In this document: one piece after another, positions 54,675 through 64,000 of the stretch | Numbering within the stretch: position 1 is the first letter of the stretch | Layout: every line of letters starts with the position of its first letter | Source: Heloderma charlesbogerti | Lineage: Eukaryota; Chordata; Lepidosauria; Squamata; Helodermatidae | Direction of reading: 5' to 3' | Assembly (NCBI GenBank): GCA_026122225.1 | Contig: JANEZZ010002669.1 | Span: 124,001 to 188,000 of the forward strand | Length of the DNA: 64,000 bases | Notes under the pieces: model-generated | Database searches by the model: none | What the model was told of the DNA's origin: nothing | What the model saw: the letters and a program-made list of their open reading frames with translations, nothing else | Translations under genes and position numbers: made by a program

Positions 54675-54689
54675 GAAAAGCAATTGCTT

Positions 54690-55700
54690 GTAACAAGTGT
54701 ATTTCCACTGAAATTGCTTTGGAGCAGAGGGCTAGTGTTGGTCATCCACCTGCTGCATTATGAGCAGCTAAAATGTATGGGACTACCTTAAAATAAGGGG
54801 ACATAAAAATAAATGTCCCATCTTTTTCCACAGATCCCCACAGCACTGACTTCTCTCTATGTGCCATTTTGAGAAGGGAAATGCAGAAGTGTATGTATCT
54901 GTGCGCGTGTGCGCGTGCATGTGTGTTTTAGTTAAGCCCCCAAATCTGTAAACGCAATCCACATTTTGGAAGGGACTTCAAAAGCCATCCAGCTCAAATC
55001 CGTGTGCTGAAGCAGGATCCACTATAAATCGTTTTAAGGGCATTAGAAACAATACTCGAAAATACTGCTGTACATCTGTGTGACAGGAATGAGTTATCGT
55101 TGCCATGGAAACCTTAACTTTTGAGGCCCCAATTTTGAGAATTGCACAGACGTATAATTTGCCATTGTCGTGATTGTATGAGAAATTGTTGGTTCTGCAC
55201 ACACGCAGAAACAGTTAAACATCCACAATAAGGATTGGCATTTGCAGTCACCAGGACTTATCCTTGTCATCACAGGAGAGGCTGTTAGGTGTGTGCCAAG
55301 GAGAAGATTTGACCTTCAATTTTAGAATTGTTAACAGGAGACCTGTTTTGAATTAGGCAAGGGGTGAAGGGCCGAAAACATTCGCTCTGCCCACTGATTC
55401 ATTTCTGTGAACACTGGCAAAATGCAAAATGCTATTTAACCATTTCCTCCCTCCTGTAAGCAGCAGCCATAATGATGGAGTCATGTCTTTGTCGGGTACC
55501 TTCTCCTTGTGCCTGTATCACAGCAGAACATTATAGAGGGAGTTCTAAGGCTTCACATAGTGAATCTCCCTGAGGTTAAATTTTTCAGAAGTATTTCAAT
55601 GAATATTTTAATTGTGTTTGTCTGTTTGCTGGTTTGTTTTACAACACAAACAAACAGGGAAATGCTGAAAAGACACAAGTCACAAGCAGGATAAAGGGAA
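54690..55700. other. No gene; GT/GC alternating run
   Basis: Unassigned, with GTGCGCGTGTGCGCGTGCAT followed by GTGTG at about 54900-54925. Confidence 0.35.
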
Positions 55701-55705
55701 GAACT

Positions 55706-56344
55706 TGTTGTGGCCCAGTTCCAGAGCTGCAGTGGGCCTTATACGTAATTTATAGCCAGAATCTGATCAGAATTGGTTTGGACTCTTGGACTTTTCTGTG
55801 CCTGGGCCCACATGGTGATACCAAAGTGAAAGGTCATTGAAATCTCTGCGTGTGTGGGATTACTCTGGACGTTTGAACTTGTTTTGACTCTTGAATTTGA
55901 AAGGCCTTGACCTGTGTAGATTTGAAGGTTAGACTTAACCTCTGCAAGTGTGCATCGTTTAGGTCTTTTTCTGGAACCCTTGCTTTTGATTGCCTGGAAT
56001 GGCTTACACCGGGGATCATTTGAGCACCTGACCTTGTCTGGGACTGCCTGGGATGAATTATACCAGGAATCTTCTGAGTCCCTTGCCCTGTATTCTGAAC
56101 CATAGAGACTGCAACAGGGAAACCAAGTTGTCTGGATCTCTGACATGGTTATAGTTATTCACTTTGGATTGTTTTGGAATTTCTTGTGGAGCCTAAAGCT
56201 AATTGACACCAGCTATATGATTTCTAAAGAATGTAAGCATTAAGCTTTTACCGTGGGATTTGCTGCAATAAAAAAGTCTCTCTGATTTGGACTGTCCTGT
56301 GTCAGACTGGCAGAGTATGTGCTTCAAAGATTGGGCCCATGACA
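55706..56344 (+). mobile_element. Solo LTR with perfect 5-bp TSD
   Basis: A 639-bp unit starting TGTTGTGGCCCAG and ending TTGGGCCCATGACA, flanked by GAACT on both sides (55701-55705 and 56345-56349). A polyadenylation signal (GCAATAAAAAAGTCTCTC near 56265) followed by a GT-rich end gives plus orientation. No internal retrotransposon genes remain. It differs from the LTR at 29250 and is a separate family. The clade is not determinable. Confidence 0.75.
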
Positions 56345-56349
56345 GAACT

Positions 56350-56458
56350 CTGGGAAAGGGGTGGGAGAAAGGGCTATGCCTAAAGAAGAGGGAAGGATTA
56401 AAAAGGGGGGAGGGGAGGAAAGGGCAGTGGGGGAGAGGGGTAATTCATGTTATGTAGG
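56350..56458 (+). other. Purine-rich tract between LTR and BovB
   Basis: A long A/G run (AAAAGGGGGGAGGGGAGGAA at 56400-56420, then GGGCAGTGGGGGAGAGGGG). Such a tract resembles a retroelement polypurine tract, but its position after the LTR and the clean GAACT duplication do not fit a complete element. Confidence 0.4.
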
Positions 56459-59400
56459 GTTGTTGTTGTTCAGTCGTTCAGTCGTGTCCGACTCTTCGTG
56501 ACCCCATGGACCATAGCACGCCAGGCCTTCCTGTCCTGCGCTCTCTCCCGGAGCGTGCTCAAGTTCATATTCATTGCATCCGTGATGCTATCTAGCCATC
56601 ACATCCTCTGCCGTCCCCTTCTCCTTTTGCCTTCAGTCTTTCCCAGCATCAGGGTCTTTTCCAGGGAGTTTTCTCTTCGCATTAGGTGGCCAAAATATTG
56701 GAGCTTCAGCTTCATTATCTGTCCTTCCAATGAGCAGTCAGGGTTGATTTCCTTTAGGATGGACTGATTTGACCTCCTTGCAGTCCAGGGGACTCGTAAG
56801 AGTCTTCTCCAGCACCACAGTTCGAAAGCATCAATTCTTCGGCGCTCAGCCTTCCTTATAGTCCAGCTCTCACAGCCATACATTACTACTGGGAAAACCA
56901 TAGCTTTGATTAGACGGACCTTTGTCGGCAAGGTGATGTCTCTGCTTCTTACTATGCTGTCTAGGTTGGCCATAGCTTTCCTCCCAAGGAGCAAGCGTCT
57001 TTTAATTTCATGGCTACAGTCACCATCTGCGGTGATCTTGGAGCCCAAGAAAGTAAAATCTGTCACTGCTTCCATTTCTTCCCCTTCTATATGCCAGGAA
57101 GTGATAGGGCCAGATGCCATGATCTTCGTTTTTTTAATGTTGAGTTTCAAACCAGCTTTTGCACTCTCCTCTTTCACCCTCAACAAGAGGCTCTTGAGAT
57201 CCTCTTCGCTTTCTGCCATTAGGGTGGTATCGTCTGCATATCGGAGGTTGTTGATAATTCTCCCGGCAATCTTAATTCCGACCTCTGATTCATCCAATCC
57301 GGCATTTCTCATGATGTACTCTGCATATAAGTTAAATAAGCAGGGTGACAATATGCAGCCTTGTCGTACTCCTTTCCCAATTTTGAACCAATCGGTTGTT
57401 CCATGTCTGGTTCTTACTGCTGCTTCTTGACCCTCGTACAGGTTTCTCAGGAGACAGGTAAGGTGGTCTGGTACTCCCATCACTTTAAGAATTTGCCACA
57501 GTTTGTTGTGATCCACACAATCAAAGGCTTTAGCGTAGTCAATGAAGCAGAAATAGACGTTTTTCTGGAATTCTCTTGCTTTCTCCATGATGCAGCGAAT
57601 GTTGGCGATTTGATCTCTAGTTCCTCTGCCTCTTCGAAACCCAGCTTGTACTTCCGGTAGTTCTCGGTTCGCATACTGCTGAAGCCTAGCTTGTAGGATT
57701 TTGAGCATCACCTTGCTGGCATGTGAAATGAGCGCAATTGTGCGGTAGTTTGAACACTCTTTGGCGTTGCCCTTCTTTGGAATTGGAATGTAAACTGACC
57801 TTTTCCAGTCTTGTGGCCACTGTTGAGTGTTCCAGATTTGTTGGCATATTGAATGCAGCACTTTAACAGCATCATCTTTTAGGATTTTAAATAGCTCGTC
57901 TGGAATACTGTCATCTCCGCTAGCTTTGTTGTTACTAATGCTTCCTAAGGCCCACTTGACTTCACTCTCGAGGATGTCCGGCTCAAGTTCAGTGACCGCA
58001 CTATCATGGCTATCAGGGACATTCAGATCTTTCCTGTATAGTTCTTCTGTGTATTCTTGCCACCTCTTCTTAATCTCATCTGCTTCTGTTAGGTCCCTGC
58101 CTTCTTTGTCCTTTATCATGCCCGTCTTTGCACAAAACGTTCCCTTGAGATCTCCAATTTTCTTGAAGAGATCTCTAGTCTTTCCCATTCTGTTGTTTTC
58201 CTCGATTTCTTTGCATTGTTCATTTAAGAAGGCCTTCTTGTCTCTCCTTGCTATTCTCTGGAACTCTGCATTCAGTTGGGTATATCTTCCCCTTTCTCCC
58301 TTGCTTTTCGCTTCCCTTCTTTCCTCAGCTACTTGTAAAGCCTCATCAGACAGCCACTTGGCTTTCTTGCATTTCTTTTTCTTTGGGATGGATTGAGTTG
58401 CTGCCTCCTGAACAATGTTACGGACCTCCGTCCATAGTTCCTCAGGCACTCTGTCTATCAGGTCTAATCCCTGAAATCTATTCCTCACCTCCACTGTATA
58501 TTCTTCAGGGATATGATTTAGGTCATACCTGAACGGTTTAGTGGTTTTCCCGACGTTCTTCAATTTCAGCCGAAATTTTGCAAGAAGCAGCTCATGATCT
58601 GAGCCACAGTCAGCTCCAGGTCTTGTTTTTACTGACTGTATGGAGCTTCTCCATCTTTGGCTGCAAAGGACATAATCAATCTGATTTCGATATTGACCAT
58701 CTGGTGACGTCCATGTGTAGAGTCGCCTCTTGTGCTGTTGGAAAAGAGTGTTTGCTATGATCAGCATGTTCTCTTGGCAAAACTCTATTAGCTTTTGTCC
58801 TGCTTCATTTTGTACACCAAGGCCATGCCTGCCTGTTATCCCGGTGATTTCTTGACTTCCTACTTTAGCTTTCCAATCCCCTATGATGAAGAGGACATCT
58901 TTTTTTGGTGTTAGTTCTAGAAGGTGTTGTAGGTCTTCATAGAACCGATCAACCTCAGCTTCTTCGGCATCAGTGGTTGGGGCATAGACTTGAATTACTG
59001 TGATGTTGAATGGTTTGCCTTGGATTCGTACTGAAATCATTCTATCATTTTTAAGATTGTACCCCAGTACTGCTTTTCCCACCCTTTTATTGACTATGAG
59101 TGCTACTCCATTTCTTCTAAGGGATTCTTGCCCACAATAGTAGATATGATGGTCACCTGAATTAAATTCGCCCATGCCTGTCCATTTTAGTTCGCTGATT
59201 CCCAAGATATCGATGTTCAATATTGCCATCTCATGTTTGACCACCTCCAGCTTACCTTGATTCATTGATCTGACATTCCAGGTTCCTAAACAATATTGTT
59301 CTTTACAGCATCGGATTTTCTTTTCACCACCAGACACATCCACAGCTGAGTGTCCTTTCGGGTTTGGCCCAGCCGCTTCACTCTTTCTGGCGCTACTTGG

Positions 59401-59700
59401 AAATACCCTCTGCTCTTCCCCAGTAGCATATTGGACACCTTCCGACCTGAGGGGCTCATCTTCCGGCGTCATATCTTTTAGCCTTGTGATACGTTCCATG
59501 GGGTTTTCTTGGCAAGAATGCTGGAGTGGGTTGCCATTTCCTTCTCCAGTGGACCACATTTTGTCAGAACTCTCTGCCATGACCTGTCCGTCTTGGGTGG
59601 CCCTGCACGGCATAGCTTATGGCTTCACTGAGTTACGCAAGCCCCTTCGCCACAACAAGGCAGTGATCCATGAAGGGGTATGCAGGGTAGTCGCATACAA
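56459..59700 (-). mobile_element. BovB (RTE-clade) LINE, near full length
   Basis: About 3.2 kb on the minus strand. The 5' part (59700-59560) reads CCCCTTCATGGATCACTGCC, GGCGAAGGGGCTTGCGTAAC and GGCCACCCAAGACGGACAGG, the known BovB leader shared by ruminants and squamates. One long open frame follows. The 3' end is GACTGAACAACAACAACAAC-like (plus strand TTGTTGTTGTTCAG at 56461), the typical RTE ending with a CAA-repeat tail. The 5' limit is uncertain by tens of bases because a SINE adjoins it. I did not find a clear target duplication. Confidence 0.9.
56470..59613 (-). pseudogene. BovB endonuclease-reverse transcriptase, one nonsense codon
   Basis: Makes the RTE protein that nicks DNA and reverse-transcribes its own RNA at the nick. 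From Met at 59613 the frame is open for 1004 codons, to a TGA at 56599-56601. APE endonuclease, residues about 105-345: GTWNVRS, SELKWTG (Glu141), VYAPTTDAEEAEV, IGDWKAKVG (Asp246), QIDYVL and SDHELL (His340). Reverse transcriptase, about 550-830: YRTIALIS, GFRRGRGTRDQIANI, FIDYAKAFDCVDH (Asp692), GVRQGCILSP and RYADDTTLMA (Asp794, Asp795). C-terminal region: YGCESWTIRKAERRRIDAFE. After the TGA the same frame stays open for 42 more codons to a TGA at 56470, ending with TKSRTRLND. The stop replaces Arg (CGA to TGA). Residue 248 is Lys where relatives have Asn in GDWN, probably harming the endonuclease. The start is uncertain, as the frame opens upstream. Confidence 0.9.
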
Positions 59701-59822
59701 TTGTCAATGCCACCATTTTAACTACAGGTAGAAGTTTCTCCTGTACTACCTGGAGATGTTGGGGATCAAAACTGGGACCTTCTACATGCAAAATATGTGC
59801 TCTACCATTAAACTCCAGCCTC
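59690..59822 (-). mobile_element. tRNA-derived SINE, 5' part
   Basis: On the minus strand: GAGGCTGGAGTTTAATGGTA GAGCAC (A box), TTTTGCATGTAGAAGGTCCC and AGTTTTGATCCCC (B box), then CATCTCCAGGTAGTACAGG and GAAACTTCTACCTGTAG. Same head as at 14541. It lies at the 5' end of the BovB, so one probably inserted beside the other. Confidence 0.7.
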
Positions 59823-59829
59823 TCTGTTG

Positions 59830-61445
59830 GAGAAAGAAGAAGGATGATAGAATCCATTTCACTACAACATGTAAACTAGGAACTAACAGACTCAAATTTA
59901 TTTGTTCCTATTCTCATTTATCAACCACTTCACTAGACTGCATCTTTACAAGTAATAGAAACATGTTTAAAAGTACATTCCATACTTGAGTTTATGAGGA
60001 CAACCTAATGGAACTATCTCCATTAAATGTGTTTCCATTAAGAAACTCCCAATGACCTTTTAGGTTGTTTCAAATCAAAGACATGCAGCATCAGTGCGAT
60101 TCTGTGCATATTAGCAAAAGTGTGTCATGCAGCTAAACAGAGTTATATAACTTTTTTGTCAGAGGAGGGGGTGTGGTAAAGAGGATTTTCTTGCCAGCCT
60201 GTTTTTAAAATGGCAGAATCATCATATTTTGGTGGCACTTTGCATTAAGAGCTTTATTCACCTAGATAGATACTTCCAAAAACATTAGCAATTGATCCGG
60301 TTATGAAAGAAAGACAGCAAGAAATTAACTGTGATCACTTTTTTTTAAAAAAAGTTACATGTTTGTGTTCCTAAAAACACCTTTGGCTGCTTCAGCTCAT
60401 TGGAGGATTTTTTAAAAAGAGGATTAGCTGTCCATACAATACATTTCTGGAACAAATGGACTGTTCCAATGCATGCATAAGCACAATTTGGTTTCCATCA
60501 TCCCATTAGATCCCCTGCCATTCTCCCTTTCTTGTATTATTTGTCTTTCTTTCCGTTATGTCTCATCATGGAGACTAAAGCCACTGAATTTGCACAACTG
60601 TGCAATATATAAAGAGTGAAAATACACAGGGAGGTAATTAAAAATGACTGTCAGGCAATCCATCATAAGTCTTATTCCAGCCACTGCTTTGTTGATGTAT
60701 TTGATGTATTTGTTTCTATTGTAATTTTTTGTACTTGGTGTTTTAACTTCCTGCATGCTGCTCTGAAACCTTTCGATGTGGAGAGGTTTATAAATCTTAT
60801 AAGAAAGACAGGACTGATTTGTGAGATCTGCATTCAGATACATTTATGAAGCACAGCAACTTGAATGTCTGAACTTGCACATGTGATGTATGAAGCCTAC
60901 TGGGGAAGTACCATTGGTAATTCCATTGTCCTGGTTCCACACCAAATGAATTTCCATTGGAAATCCATTGCACTGAAAAGGCCCTGTCTTTCATATCTGC
61001 TAACTTTATTTGCAGCCCCTTTAGCAGGGCATCTGCAGACAACCTTAAAGGCCAGGCATGTTCATACCGTTGAGGCAGTCCTTCAAATAATTCAACCCAA
61101 TTCCATTGTATGTGCTTATTTAATTCATGGATGTGACACATCATATGTTTTGTAGACTGAAACTACATCAACGTTTATGTCAGGGGACGAGGTGGCTGTG
61201 GAGGCCCCCTGCTCTGCTCTTCCCCACCAATCAGCTGACCAGTGGCGGGGTATCACATAGGGAGGGGAAACTTAAACCTCCCTCCCTCATGATTTCTTCC
61301 TGCAGACATTGCTCAGCTGATCAGTGGGAAACAGTTGAGCAGCTGGGGGAGGAAGGAGAACTGGAGAGGGGGCAGGACCAGGGAGGAGAGGCTGGCAGTC
61401 TGGACATGGAGGTATCAGTGGGCCGCTGGTTCCCCATCCTGGATT
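59830..61445. other. No recognised feature
   Basis: AT-rich unassigned sequence with several A- and T-tracts. No gene supported. The short open frames lack domains. Confidence 0.35.
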
Positions 61446-61545
61446 TATGCATTCCTAAGCACATTTACCCAAGAGTAAGTTCCATTGAACTCAATGGGAT
61501 TTATTTCTCAGTAACCATGTTTAGGGCTAATAAGGCTGCGTAAAC
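61446..61545. mobile_element. Short palindromic MITE (GTGCAATCCTATGC type)
   Basis: GCATTCCTAAGCACATTTAC CCAAGAGTAAGTTCC, then ATTGAACTCAATGGG (palindromic centre) and ATTTATTTCTCAGTAACCAT G. The clearest copy of the family here. Confidence 0.7.
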
Positions 61546-61549
61546 ACCT

Positions 61550-62138
61550 ACTTATTTGTGTGAACTGGCCAATTAACATTCACCATTTTAAGTGGGTCTC
61601 AACATAAACGTTTGTTGCAGAATTACAACAAAAAGCTTTTAAGAAGCATTAAAAATACTGGAAGTACTGTGAGAATAAAGATATTGTGACAACAACAAAT
61701 GCTCATTGACATGGCTCTAAAACTCCACAGCATTTCCTGGATAAACATACCGCAGGTTTTTGGAAACACTGCAGAACTGAGAAAGTCTGCTTGTCATTCT
61801 GGAACACTATCCCACTCCGATGGAACTGTGAACTTTGCTCAGAAAGTTGTTAGCAACCCTACACATGATGACATCAGTCCAGTGCTGGTCAGATGTATCT
61901 TACAAATCAACCAACAGCTGCAACCAGCAGTGATCAACAACTAGCACGGGCATGTTCATAGTTCCTGGGAGATTTCATTTCCAGCCTCGGTCTTCAACCA
62001 GAGGTGGCTTGACCTCCATGGAAAATGCGCTGTCCTTTGCTGCAGACTGCATGTTGTGTGCACCAAAACTGGACCTGTAGTGAGTTGATGGAGCAGCATG
62101 AGCATCTAGCACCCTCTTACCCTCTTATTTCATTTCCA
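61550..62138. other. No recognised feature
   Basis: Unassigned sequence. Confidence 0.35.
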
Positions 62139-62214
62139 GTGCAATCCTACATCTGTTTACTTGGAAGGAAGTCCCACTGTGTGTGTGTTCAGGATTGCAG
62201 ACCAAAGACTTCTT
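62139..62214. mobile_element. Short palindromic MITE (GTGCAATCCTATGC type)
   Basis: GTGCAATCCTACATCTGTTT ACTTGGAAGGAAGTCCCA at the left, TTCAGGATTGCAG at the right; the centre is shortened and carries a small GT repeat. Confidence 0.65.
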
Positions 62215-62219
62215 GGTGA

Positions 62220-62737
62220 GCAACACTGCCACATTGTACAGCTGCCTGCAGTTCAAAGCCATTTCACTCTGTCACTGTGTTTGTTTCCTTTTGTGCACTG
62301 CAGGGGCTGGCAGTGTCCTGGATGCACAGACCCTCCTTCGCTCCCTCCCCTTCCATCTCCAGTGGCTTTCTCCTTTCAGATCTGGGCACCAGCACAGTTT
62401 CTTCAATGCCATAAGCTTTTGGGGGAAAGCAAATCGTTCTCCCCCTCCCTCCCCTGCCACCCGCTTAAGGCTTCTTATACTAAATCTATACAGACACAAT
62501 TAGCATTCTTCATATTCCATATGCTCAGATCACTGGTTATGAATATTAAACTGTTTTCAGCTCCCAGGCATTTTTAGATAACAGGGTTGCCCAGAAATGT
62601 GCTGGAGCAGCAAAGACTGTCTGAAAGCAACATTCAGGCTGCTGGAGGATCTTCCCCACACTTTCCCTTAAAGGGACATGTTGTTTCTTAGTGCAGTAAA
62701 ACTTCAAACAGCACCTGAACCAGGAAGCCAATTAGGC
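62220..62737. other. No recognised feature
   Basis: Unassigned; overlapping open frames at 62161-62577 (+) have no domain features. Confidence 0.35.
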
Positions 62738-63142
62738 CTGGAGTCTCCAACATGATGTCCATGAGCACCAGTGTGCCCGTGGACACCTCTCTTGGTGCCC
62801 ACCAAATGCCTGGCCTCTCCTGGTTTTTATCCTGTTTCTTAAAGGGTTTAACTGGGAGGCTGGCATGCTGCCAAGTGATGGGCTGCCCTCCAGCACTATC
62901 GTTATTTGGGCTGAAAAGGGTGGTTTTGTATTTTGGAGCTCAGTCCCCTCCTCTGCCTTGTAATTAGGCTCCCGAGCAAGTTACTTTTCTTTTAGTCTCC
63001 CCAGTTTACCTTCTGGGAAATGACAGTCCTTTTTATGAACTGGCAAGCCCCCTCCCCTTGGCAGCCATTTTCTGAGAGCACCCATGACACTCTCTCAAAA
63101 TTCCAAATGTGGCCACTGACCCAAAAAGGTTGGGTACCCCTG
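62738..63142 (+). mobile_element. hAT-like element with probable 8-bp TSD
   Basis: Starts CTGGAGTCTCCAACATGATG and ends GGTTGGGTACCCCTG. Flanks AATTAGGC (62730-62737) and AGTTACGC (63143-63150) match at 6 of 8. It shares its right half with 43688-44285 and is shorter (405 against 598 bp), so the two are different deletion products of one family. Confidence 0.65.
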
Positions 63143-63149
63143 AGTTACG

Positions 63150-63873
63150 CCCTTATTTCTTGACCTTCCGTTTCAGGGGAAGCTCAATTATAGTTATCAA
63201 GCGATGTAATTCTTACTTCAAAAACATGCCTCTATTAGCAAGTTCTGCGCTTCCATGGTCACTGACATACAATGACCATTTGACCATTGCTGGTTTTCAC
63301 ATGATAAACATGGTTTACCTCATGATGGAAAATCTAATAAGTATGATCAATTAAGGCAGCATACAGTCTCGGGGAAGGAAATTTCAGATCCACCGTCATT
63401 GGCCAGGGGTAACAAAAACCTAATTACCAGAGATTTTCATCCTATGTTGCCAATGGAAAGGGGGAGTGAGTCTGGCATTTCTTTGATTTACTGGAAGCAT
63501 TCTTGGCAGAGGGGAGCACTCTTCAATTACGTGTGATCCCAGCAGCCTCTGATTAAACACAGGTGTAGGTGGCTGGAAACATGCACCAATTGCCAGCTAA
63601 CGCCCTGAAGCAGATGCAGTTCCAAGAAGAGTGGAATCTCAGATGTGGGGGTGAAGACAACAGAAGAATGGACCTCTGGAGTATCAGTGGAGGAGATGCT
63701 TTTTCTAAATGATGCCCTGGAATTGTTAAATCAACTGGCACCAGCCCAGGGTGAGGAGCTGGCAGTTCTGTGAAGGACCAAATGGGGGATGAAGCATTTC
63801 CCTTTTTCTTGCTCCCAGCAGTCCTAGGGGAAGTTTCAGGTCCAATTTGTAACTATCATATGACCTGTTACAG
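63150..63873. other. No recognised feature
   Basis: Unassigned sequence. Confidence 0.35.
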
Positions 63874-64000
63874 CAGGGATGCAGAACCTCAGGCCTGGGG
63901 GCCAAATCCTGCCTGCCAGGGGTCCTTTTCTGGCCCTCAGATGGTCACACTCCCATCTCCTTTCCCCTAACAGCTGATCATTTGGAGGTTTCCTGGATCT
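63874..64000 (+). mobile_element. hAT-like element, left end, cut by window edge
   Basis: Starts CAGGGATGCAGAACCTCAGG then GCCTGGGGGCCAAATC. It aligns inward with the inverted copy ending at 746, through TTTCCCCTAACAGCTGATCA and TTTGGAGGTTTCCTGGAT. The rest is outside the window. Confidence 0.6.

Noticed and set aside
58248..58532. Plus-strand open frames across 56400-59700
   Set aside because: They are antisense shadows of the BovB open frame.

Overview
This window looks like repeat-packed, intergenic or intronic DNA from a squamate reptile, most likely a lizard. No tools were run; family names rest on recognising protein motifs and repeat ends by eye. The evidence for a squamate is the combination of a BovB (RTE-clade) LINE that is almost intact, L2-type and CR1-type LINE fragments, tRNA-derived and 5S-rRNA-derived SINEs, PIF/Harbinger genes, and many short hAT-like DNA elements with 8-bp target duplications. 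I recognise no host protein-coding gene, tRNA gene, rRNA gene or CRISPR array.

Layout. 1-12 kb: unassigned sequence with SINE, CR1 and hAT-like MITE pieces. 11.9-12.8 kb: two fold-back sequences; the clearer one (12091-12646) ends in TAGGGATG/CATCCCTA. 13-22 kb: more MITEs, a tRNA-derived SINE, a 5S-derived SINE, and several AT-rich members of the TAGGGATGT-ended group with readable 8-bp target duplications. 22.6-26.0 kb: a degenerate L2 LINE on the plus strand, interrupted at 25093-25246 by a MITE with a perfect 8-bp duplication. 28.8-40.7 kb: a GC-rich PIF/Harbinger region holding a plus-strand Myb/SANT gene in two exons, a minus-strand Myb/trihelix-like ORF and a broken minus-strand DDE transposase. 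It has been invaded by a solo LTR (29250-29805) and by at least four fold-back elements, three of them nested at 35340-37859. 41-56 kb: LINE pieces (CR1, L2), hAT MITEs, another solo LTR (55706-56344). 56459-about 59700: a nearly full-length BovB on the minus strand with a 1004-codon open frame. 59.7-64 kb: a SINE, MITEs and the start of a hAT-like element that is also present, inverted, at the left edge of the window.

How the parts relate. The autonomous-type elements (BovB, L2, CR1, Harbinger) encode the machinery that moves themselves. The SINEs and MITEs carry no proteins and depend on partners. The most unusual structure is the 35-38 kb cluster: fold-back elements built of palindromes inside palindromes, inserted into one another, each with a splice-donor-like sequence near its ends facing outward. 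Mismatches between the paired target duplications there are transitions, mostly at CpG, as expected for old methylated copies.
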